64,000 nucleotides of DNA from contig NC_082617.1 of NCBI RefSeq assembly GCF_030936135.1, positions 3,654,001 to 3,718,000 of the forward strand, in the 5' to 3' direction. The stretch is from Gavia stellata (lineage: Eukaryota; Chordata; Aves; Gaviiformes; Gaviidae). Position numbers and translations under genes: made by a program. Shown here piece after piece: positions 37,991 to 47,200 of the stretch; positions within the stretch are counted from its first letter, which is position 1; each line of letters opens with the position of its first letter. Below the pieces are notes generated by a model that had not been told where the DNA came from, searched no databases, and worked only from the letters and a program-made list of their open reading frames with translations.

Positions 37991-38041
37991 ATGGCAGATA
38001 AAGGACAGGGAGGAGGAGGAGGAGGAGGAGGAGGGAGCTGA
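37991..38041 (+). CDS. Putative upstream ORF (16 codons, polyglycine) in the TMEM268 leader
   Basis: ATG at 37,991 in a fair context (GCGATGG) opens MADKGQ, then nine glycines (eight GGA and one GGG), then S and TGA at 38,039-38,041. If transcription starts upstream of it, this uORF would precede the main start and might lower translation. It is seen as an ORF only; transcription and translation are not shown. Confidence 0.25.
   Translation: MADKGQGGGGGGGGGS
38009..38032. repeat. (GGA)8 trinucleotide repeat
   Basis: Eight uninterrupted GGA units lie within the probable TMEM268 first exon. This is a likely length polymorphism. Confidence 0.85.
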
Positions 38042-38440
38042 GCCGGCTCCCCAGGAGCAGGAGGTGAGCTGGACCAGGTAAGTCTCTGCCGGCCGCTCTG
38101 GAAATGAAGTAGAAGGACTTGCTGGATGTTCCTCTGCTGTTCAGCTAGGGCTTGGAGGTGTCCTAAAAAGAAGGTCCATAGCCTGAAGGAGGAAAAGTCA
38201 CCAGAAAAATGTTGGTATTGCATAAAGAATAAGAAGAGATGTAGAGAAACACAGAGCCTGGGGAGTGCAGGACATGAGAGGATGCCCCTCGCCTTAGCAC
38301 AGTAGACAGCAGAGGAAGATTTGGGGGGACTGATCTCTAAAAACGGCAGTCGTTCTGCAGTAAAAGGCCATGGAGCCAAAAGAGGTCTATGTAGCACGAA
38401 GAGGTAAAAGCGAAGCTGCTTTTGCCAACGAGCTCATCCT

Positions 38441-38494
38441 GGCTGGGGAAGGCTGTTTCCCTCCTGCAGCCCCCGTCCAGGCTGGGGAAGGCTG
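38441..38494. repeat. 15-base direct repeat, period 39
   Basis: GGCTGGGGAAGGCTG occurs at 38,441-38,455 and 38,480-38,494, inside the first TMEM268 intron. Confidence 0.6.
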
Positions 38495-39847
38495 AGCCGC
38501 CGTGACCCTGCTGCACCCTTCGCTGTCATCTCCTGGGGGCTGTCCTCCAGGGACTCAAAATGCTCGACATCTAAGCCAGAGAGCCTTGATTCATCTCCAA
38601 CTGAACATGAGAGCAGCAATGACAGGGTGGTAGGTTTTAATCACATTTTCCTTTTGTTTCCTCTGTTTTTTTCTCTCCTTCCCTGCTGTTCTGTGCGGGC
38701 TTTTCTGTCTTGTTTTTCATTTTCCCTTCTGCTTGACACTAACCTGAAGGGATTGAAGGCAAAAGGGGAAAGGAGTGAGAAAATTCACTGTTGGAATCCA
38801 CCTTTCGGTGCTGGGAGACGTGGTCTCTAATGTGTGCCTGCCCATGCCCGGCAAGGAAATCGCACTGGAGAGCCGCACTCAACGTACATCGGAATCGCTC
38901 CTCACCTGTGCCGGTGAAGAGCGGGTGCTGTGCCCATCCCGTGCACACACACACGCACCGCACACCTCTTGTGCAACATGTACCGTGGCTTGATTCCTTT
39001 AAGTGTGAGTTTCCAGCCCTCTGCAGGTTTTTTCTGCAATCAGAAGAACTTTTTGTGTTGTTTCTCTTGCCTCAATTTCCTTTCCGACAGTCCTTCAACC
39101 GGTGACTATCCTGGCTTTGTGCAAGGGGGTAATTGCAGCAACAATCATCTGTTAAAAATAAAGCAATCCTCTTTGGAAGGAGAGAGGATGGGCTCCGCGA
39201 GGGACCCTTACACCAAGAGACAGCAACAGGCTCCTGGTGCAAGAGTAAGACCGAGCCGAGATTAAAAAGTAAATGATAGTTTTGGAGAGCCAGTGCGGAC
39301 ACAGCTGAGCCACGTGAATGGAAGATAATTGAAAAGTAAACTTCACAGTCTTCCAAGCATTGGCTTTAATAACCACCCACAGGTCCTGGCAGTTGGTTAG
39401 AGACCTAAGTCAGCAGCATTTGCCTGGAAAACCTGTGGGCACAGTGCCTGCTGCAGGGACGTGCCCGTCGGCTTCTGGCACTGCCCGTGGTGGAGAGGAT
39501 AGGGGAAAGGAAAGCAGAGATCCTGAAAGGCTTTGCTGCTGCTGGGTGAGACTCCTGCTTGCCTCTGCCTTCAGAGGATGCATTTTTCTTCCTTATCCGC
39601 ACTGCTTCCTTCGTGTGGTGGGGAATTATCCACCGCGTCAGTGAGCGGGGGGCTAGGCTTCCAGGGAGGGGCATTTACACTGGCTCCACTTCCTTCTGAA
39701 AGTGCCCCCTGAAAGGAATAGTCAAAAGCCTGTTGGCTTCGCAAGCAGAAATCCTGCCTATTCCTTGACTAATTGGTTACAAAATATGACTATTTAATGC
39801 TGTCGGGATAATTTAAGGAATATTTAAGGATAACTTTTCCACCTATT

Positions 39848-39880
39848 AAAAAAAAAAAAAAGAAAAAAAAATATATATAA
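39848..39880. repeat. A-rich and TA simple repeat
   Basis: Fourteen A, one G and nine A are followed by a short TA run, in the first TMEM268 intron. Confidence 0.8.
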
Positions 39881-40516
39881 TTGCAGCAAAAGGCGAGCCT
39901 GTGCGTACTGCAGCCACCTACCTGGTGATAACATCCAGAGGGAGCGGGGTCCAAAGAGCAGAGTACACCCAAGTAGTCTGTGCTGTTACCCTCTACTTGC
40001 TGTCTCCGCCAGATGTGGGCTTTTCTTTTCCTCTTTTCAGGGCTAGAAAATGCCTCCTTGCTCATGGAAAGCAAGATCTCGAGGAAGTCGTCAGTGGGAG
40101 TGTGAATGAAGATTTCACAATCTGGTCCCCAACGAGGAGAGCAAGCCAGCTGCCTTGGGGCTGAATCTGTGTTTCTTAGCAGTGAAAGATAAGGCGGATA
40201 TACGAAGTGCTGAATTTCTGACAATACAACATAGGGTCCCTCAAGGAGAGGCACTTTCAGCATGGCCCATAAAAGCCAAGCTGGTGGAATTGGGAAAAAT
40301 GGGTCACTTTCCTCCATCCTCTACTGTAAGAGTGATTTAAAGGAAGGATCCCTGCAGTGGGTAAAAGGTAAGCGAGCAACCTGCTGGTGATAAGGAGAAA
40401 GACAGCACCGAGTACAGTACCCTTAAAATAACAGAAGGCAGATTTTTTTCAAAGGCTCTCATTAACAGACCCTCATTTGCAAAAGTAACTAAACATTACA
40501 GATGTTTCAGCATTTT

Positions 40517-40526
40517 GGGGGGGGGG
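40517..40526. repeat. G10 homopolymer
   Basis: Ten consecutive G in the first TMEM268 intron; also a likely sequencing-error site. Confidence 0.8.
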
Positions 40527-41219
40527 ATGGACACAATTTCGGTTTTTTTTTGAAAGCCTGATATACAGGAACGAATGGGCATCAACCTATTGAAAATCAA
40601 GACTCTGGAAGTCCTCTTCTCTTAGCCTTCAAAAGTCAAGGAATATTTGGGAACCTTGACCTGTGCTTTCCGAGTGACTCCCTTCCTCGGTAACAATTTG
40701 CTCCGTCTCTGCAGCACTACTTCAGAAACTGCCTGAGGTGCTGTGCAGAGACCGAAGGCAGTGCCGTGGATGGCTGGTTTTACCGAGACCTCCACGCACT
40801 GTTCAGCAGGGCACCCTTTTTGCTTGCTCAGTTCTTGGCACCTCCTTACCGCTCCATTTTTGCAGGGGCGAAGCAGCTCTTGTCGCTCCAGCAGAGCTCG
40901 AGGAGTTGAGCTCCTCTGCAAATCTCAGGGAGCTGAGCTTGGCACCCAACTTGCCAGACTTTGTGCCAAGCAACTTGACCCAAGGCATGGAGAACAGGAC
41001 AGCCCAGCCCAGGGCTGAGGCCGTTTGTTTTTAGCCTTGCTTTATACTCACCGCCCCCACTGCTCCGTGTCAGGAGGAGATAAACCTCAGCAAACAAACA
41101 GGACCTTGTTATCCTGGAGGTTTCGGATGCATCTACTCTTCCCTTTTTGACTCGATGCAGTCACGCCCTATTGTAATGTAATCACCTCCTTTCACTTGGC
41201 ATCTCCTGTTCCTGAGCAG

Positions 41220-41266
41220 TGAAGAGATGATGAGGATGGAGGACGTAGGTGGGAGCGAAGGGAAAG
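41220..41266 (+). CDS. TMEM268: TMEM268 coding exon 1 (coding from 41,227)
   Basis: The acceptor CCTGAGCAG ends at 41,219. Seven leader bases precede ATG ATG AGG ATG, and the exon reads MMRMEDVGGSEGK before a strong GTGAGT donor. It leaves one base, completed by AA from the next exon to give GKEPLNGQ, which aligns with human GQELHNGQ at the same phase. Confidence 0.78.
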
Positions 41267-44200
41267 GTGAGTGCACGCTGTGTTTGAGGCAGCACAGCGG
41301 TCTGGGAGAGCAGTGAGCAGGCGGTGTCGGGAGGAGCAGCCCAGGGGACACCTGGCTGACCCCGGATCTGCAAAGGGGAAGGAAAGCTGGGTGAAACGTT
41401 TCAGTGAAACAGGATCCCATCTGAACACGCCACTTCCTTAGACCCGAGCTCTTCCTCTTGACATAGCACAGCTTGTGTAAACTCTAGATGAATGCCAGAT
41501 GGGATGCCTGGAGATCACAGCTCTCCTGTGCCGCTCCAAGGCTGCTCTGCCTCAGCTCCGAGCAGCCGGCTCCTCAAATCTAGGGCAGGCTGTCCTCACA
41601 CTTTCTGGGCTCCTGACTGCAGCCTGGGTCTCTCGATTACATCTCTGACCCTAGCCCTAGCTGAAACTGGGAAGGTGGGAGCCCTGAGCAGAGCCATGCT
41701 GCCCAGCAGCACTGCGAGAGCGGGGACCTGGATGCTGGAGGATCTATGGAGCTCACGCTCCAGGGCAGCCCTGCCACGTCCCAGACAACGTGATTATTGG
41801 AAAGCACTTTGATTTGATTGCTTAAGCTTGTAGTGGGTGGGGTGAGTAGGCGATGGGGATCTCTCCAAGAGGCAGATAGCCTTAGGAACACCAAGCAGCT
41901 TGGGTCCATTGTCCTTTTAGTTAGGGATCAGTGAGGCAAGACATTACCCTGCTGAAGATCAGAGCATCATGTTATCTATGACTGCTCACTCCTAGAATGT
42001 GTTTGGGGTTTCCTCCCTTTTTGTAGGTTGTTTCCTTACAGGGGACATCAGGCTGCTGTGCTGCTTCCCAAGATCTTTGTGATGTTCTTAGAAATGTCCA
42101 AGGGGGGATTCTGGATCCATGTAAAACATGTCAGGGTGGTCTGCGTTCCTCAGCCTTCCCTTTGCCATGCGCTCCTCAGCTGCTGGGAGAAAAACACGTG
42201 CCAGAGCCGTGCTCATGACTCCTTTGGGCTCTTGCAGAACCCCTCAATGGTCAGGTGCTGATGGTGCTCAGCATGGACAACAACTGCTCAGCCACCTCCT
42301 TTGACATGGAGCTTTGTGCAGAGAAACTGAAGTCCCTTGGGGTTCAGGTAAGCTCCTCATGTGTGATCTCCCCTGCGGACCCTGTAGGAGTGAATGCTTG
42401 CTGGATTAGCATCATTTGCGTTTTACCTATATCACATACAGGTTTTTTGTTTTTTGTTGGGTTTTTTTTTGTTTGTTTTTTTTTTTTGTTTGAGTGGCTT
42501 GTTTCTGTTCAACATCAGTCTATTCCCCGTGGACTGCAAGTCAACTGTAATGATCTTGGCTTAAATCTCCACGAAGAAACCCATTCAACATAGGTTCGAG
42601 TGAATTGCTTGAAAGTCACTCTGATGGGATGGAGCGTCCCTGGGACAATCTGTCTTATCTTATCCTTTTGTCTTAAAAAGGTGACTTTCTCTTGTGACTT
42701 TCCCTGCACTTTCCAGGGAGACATTACTCACTGCAAATGAGGCAGCACACAAGTTTTTGGTCTGTGACAACTGTATGGATGAGATCAGAGGTGTGCTCTG
42801 CGGGAGGGTGCTCTGGGACACAGCTTTCAGTTGCAGTGCCAGCCTGGCCCCACGATGACTGCCCATGCCAGTTCTGGTGGGGATGGGAGCCCGAAACCGG
42901 AGGCTGGTCCTAGTTTGCTGTTTTCTCCCTGAGCAGGTGGCAGTGGATCAGTGGAGAAGGTTAATCCAGGATGCTGTCCTGAAGCCTGAAGTGAGACGGT
43001 ACATGTTCTACAACTCCAGGGCGTTCCAGATAGCCATCGCCGTGGTAAGGACAGTGGGGGCTCTCGCAGGCTTGCCATAGACACTCACTTGCTGAGATGC
43101 ATCAGGACCTATACCCGGGGTTCTTGTGCCCAGGGAAGGAGAGAGGTTTGGGTGGGGAGGAGATACTGGTTTTCACACATCCTAGTGGGCTCCTTTGGTA
43201 ATCCCAGTTCACAGAATTTCTGTAGTTGGAGGGTAAGGCACCTTCTCCAACCCCATGCTGGCAGTCCCACCGAAGCAGGCTGTCCATGGCTGGATAACAA
43301 GCATATGCTGAGGCAGTAGTACCTACATCAGACTTTTTTTTACCTTGATTTTAAAAATCTGTAGAAATTCTGGTCCTGATGCTAATTTAGACCAGTGGAT
43401 CAGTCAGCTTTGGCTACTGAGGTGATTGCCCAGTCTTGCTTGTCATCTTCTGGTGAGAGAAGCTCCTCCAGAGATCCCCACCATTAGCATCTACTGTGAG
43501 GCTGATACTTCGCAGTGTGCTGGGGGTGTGATAAAATTTGGCTCCTTCGTTTTACTTGCATTTATTTTTTTGGATAGCCATTATACATGTCTTCTCCTCC
43601 TTTCACTACTGTTGTAGGAATTGGTGCTCGGTGTTTTGAGGGTTTTGGTGCCTGTTTAGTGCAAATGAGTTATATTATTGCAAGATGATGTTGTGACACG
43701 CTGTGCTGTACATATCATATTTGCTTCTAGGCAATCTCCTGCTCAAATGCATGCTATCTGAGGTAAAGGCCAAATGAATTCAGTTTTGCCTGTCTTTATG
43801 CAAAGGCCAAGTTTGTCAGTCCTTAGCATAGTCCTTGAGCCCAGTGTCAGCGTCCTCCATTTGAGCATTGTTGTAAATGAGTAGTCTCTGCACCGCCTTG
43901 AGTGCTTTGACATAGGAGCTTTCTAAATACAGGGACTATTAGAAGTATTATCAATATGCCTCAGTGAGTGCATTTCTTATCTAAATGGAAGAACTCGGTT
44001 GAAATCCTTCCTAGGTATGAATTATGATTAATAATTCACACTCTGTCTTTGATGATTGGTAATTTTTTATAATAAACTAGGGCTCACTCAGTCCTCCTAG
44101 TCCTTTCTTTCCCCTATTTATTATTGGAAAGAATTTCTGTCCTTTCTCACCCTCTGAAGATCTTGTGTGACTTAATTTATGGTAAGGTATTACCCTGGGA

Positions 44201-47200
44201 GAAGGGACCAGTAGTTTTCTTCTTCCTGTGACCTTTCTCACTTCCATAATTTTGTGACTATCATCAGTCTCTCTGGGTTTTTCCAGGTTTTCTACATGTC
44301 TCTCTGGACAAACATTTACTCCACAGTCCAGCTGTGTTCCTTCGGACGCTACTGGGAGGCCAGCGTGCTGGTGACCCTGGCTGCCGTGGCGGTCACTGTA
44401 GTTGTGATACTGGTTATCGACCATCGCCAGAGGAAGGCAAGAGGAGGCTGCTTGTGTGTGGGCATGCAGTGCGTGGGGAGCAGGACTCCCTCCCACCAAA
44501 GTGCTGGGACCCAGGTCACCTCCTAGATGTGTACGAAGAAGATAATTATCCAGGGAGAAAGGAATATTTTTACAGCAGGCTCAGAGATTAGGTTCAGGCA
44601 AGGGATGTTTTACAGCCAAATTTGGTGTCGTAATGCCTAAAAAGTAGGTGCCGGAGCCTGGCAGGCTGGCTCATAGTGCCTGCTGTCACTGGAGATAAAG
44701 CAACCCTTGCAGAGCGTGGTTCGCGCTCCCACGGCTGGTGGGAGGCCACGGGGGCTCGCCAGCAGAGCTGGCTCCTGCCCTGCTTCTGATGACGGTCCTT
44801 GCAGTCTCGGCTGTGTGCAGCCATTCATAGCATCGTTCACTTGTGTCGCTGCGGTGCTCTGGACCTTGCAACAAGTCCAGAACAAAAAGGAAGCTCCTAA
44901 CCCATCGAAGTTGCAATAAAATTATAAAACCGGGGTAGACTGGGCTGTAGAAGGAAAAAGGGAGATGATGTTACATGAAAGGCCACCAGCCTGCAGCATC
45001 TACTGCTCGCTTGTTGTCAACTTCTGTTTGTAGGAATCACAGGAGTATGGAAATTTCTAAGGAGTGATCTGAAGAATAATATTGGAAAGGCTTGATTCAA
45101 AATCCAGAAGGGGTCTTTGCACTGATTTTAATGGATTTTGGAGCAAGCCTCTAATGACAGCTGTGCAATCATTCTTCCAAAGGGAAACCTGACAAACGTG
45201 TGGGTGCACAGAGGTTTAGGAAAGGAGTCCTTCACTCAGGGACTGCTGGGGAAGGAAGAGAGAACATGATACTGGAAGTGGATTCTACTTCAGACATCTT
45301 GTCTATAAGAGAAAGAATCTTTAGCGAGGTTTCTGGCTGCACAGACATCTGCTAGCTGTGGCTAGGCCAGTACTGACGGCTGGTGACAATTCTGCCTGAC
45401 TGCAGACTGCTCTTGCCACTGCTTTCCTTTCAGAGACCCAGCATTTGGGATTCTCCAGCTGCAGTTTGTACCTGTAGGCTGGCCCAACTTTTGCTGTAGA
45501 GTGTGTTAATTTTTCCTGCATTCTTTAATAGATTAATATGAATACAGATGTGAGGCTGGCAGCTGTCAATGAGATCTTTATCAAACACCGTTTAATACTG
45601 GGGATTACAGATGTCCTGGATGGGCCACACAACATCCTGCAAGTATCCTTTCTGTAGAGAATCATTTATACCCCTCCTGGGTAGCTAATGATGTGGAGGT
45701 ATTTATCGATGTTATGATCCATGAGGATTTCCAGTGGGTGGGATTTCTAGGATTTGTTTTTTCTCCTGTTGGATGGCATGAGGGATGGTGTATTTCTTCT
45801 CCTCTAAGTGGGGATTGAGATATGCCCAAAGGCAATTGGAAATAATGAGTCTAAAAGATTGAAGTGGGATTAGTCCTTTGGGCAGGCAATTATTCCTGAA
45901 AGTGTATTATACTTACATGACAATGATGATTCTTATTATGAGCAGAGTGACAGCAATGTGCCTATGGCAAAAACCACCAAACAACACGAAGAAAACCGGA
46001 GTCCCTGTCCCTGGGAGCTCATGTTCTGCCTTGCAGAGACAAACTAAGCCAACAGCATCCAAGTGCCTCTGCTCTCCGGGTGATTTGTAGCCCTGGGCTC
46101 CCTCCTTCAGGCATGTTGGAGAACTTGATTTCACGGGGTGCGTCCCCGGCAGCCAGGTCTGTAGCTGCCAAGCACTTCTGACCTTCCCAGCCTCTTAAAA
46201 GTACGGGTTGAAGAAAGCAGGTGGGGCGAGGCTCACTTTGCTGCTTTTTAGAGATACATTTTCTGGACTAGACAAAGATTTAGGGGAAAGAAGAGAGTTT
46301 TAAGACAGTATGAAAGTGTTAAAGGAAGGTGAGAGAGATGGTCTCCCAGATTTGCTGGTGGACCTCACCCCCTCCCATATATTCAGAGAGGTATGAGATT
46401 AGAAATGGAGAAGGAGCCAAGGCTGAAACACAGAGTCAGAGAAGGGGGCAGGGAATACTGCAGGAGGGCTGGCAGGGGTGAAGTCATGCAGAATAAGGAG
46501 AACCTGAATTACACGTTTGTTCAGACCAGCATAGTTTTGCACTTCAGTAAGTGAGGACTAATCCAAAGAACCTTCATCTCTACCTACTTGTCCCAGAACT
46601 GCCTGAAAGCAGAAAACAACCCAAGGATTTACAATTTCTCTGTCTGCTCCAATGTCAGATTCGTTTCAACCCTCTAGCATCTACACTGTTCCTGAATCCC
46701 CTTGACGATGGCAGCTTGAGTAGATATACAAGGGCAGACCTTTGGCTGCCTTCTGGGGGGCTGCTGCTCTCAAAGCTGGCAGGACTCACATCCCCAAGAC
46801 ATTGCTCTTGGTAGACTCTTTGCAAACAGTGCCTCCGTCTTGAAGACAAGCACTAAAGACAGTAAATTTTGTAAAAAAATAAATGGAATGAATCCCTAGA
46901 AACAAAGGAAAGAAAGCAGGAAGGTGTTTAAGGGAGCTAAGTCAAGGTGGCCAACCGGTTTATTTAGATGTAAGGCCACTGAGATGAGTGATGGGCAATG
47001 GCCCTGGGTTATCCCAGTTTTCACCCTGCCCAGGGTGCAGGAGGTGTGCAAGGAGGACTGGCTGCCCTCTGGGGCAATGTGCCCCTTCCCTGCCACGCCT
47101 CTTCTCTTTACCTTGAGGTTTTGCCTTAGCCCAGACCCTCTTGGCTTAAAATTAACCCTGCGATGTGTTATTTGGTTCCTGAGCATCCCGTGGGTACCAC

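Larger units (their letters stand above)
37791..38077 (+). promoter_or_regulatory. TMEM268: Probable TMEM268 promoter and non-coding first exon
   Basis: A small CpG-rich block in ordinary sequence ends in a strong splice donor, GGACCAG then GTAAGT at 38,078. It is the only CpG island between ATP6V1G1 and the TMEM268 coding exons and has the right orientation, so I infer it holds the transcription start and 5' leader exon. It contains a (GGA)8 run at 38,009-38,032 inside a short upstream ORF. A second possible donor (GAG then GTGAGC) lies at 38,064. The exon's 5' end cannot be placed. Confidence 0.55.

Noticed and set aside
39848-39880. A-rich tract as the poly(A) tail of a processed pseudogene
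   Set aside because: The sequence just upstream matches no recognisable mRNA, has no AATAAA, and I see no target-site duplication. It is treated as a simple repeat.
42590-42605. GGTTCGAG resembling a tRNA B box
   Set aside because: No matching A box or cloverleaf pairing lies upstream. It is intronic sequence in TMEM268.
43205-43290. Possible ancient CR1 remnant (CACAGAATT, GTTGGAGGG, CTCCAACCCC)
   Set aside because: Only scattered words match the CR1 3' end and large parts do not align. It is too degraded to call without a profile search.
44450-44480. GT dinucleotides just downstream of TMEM268 exon 4 as the real donor
   Set aside because: They would add residues absent from the human protein or shift the frame. 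The GC site gives an exact alignment and a good consensus.
45640-45650. Reading the donor after TMEM268 exon 5 as a weak ordinary U2 site
   Set aside because: CAA then GTATCC is a poor U2 match but a perfect U12 donor, and the perfect branch-point motif at the other end decides it.
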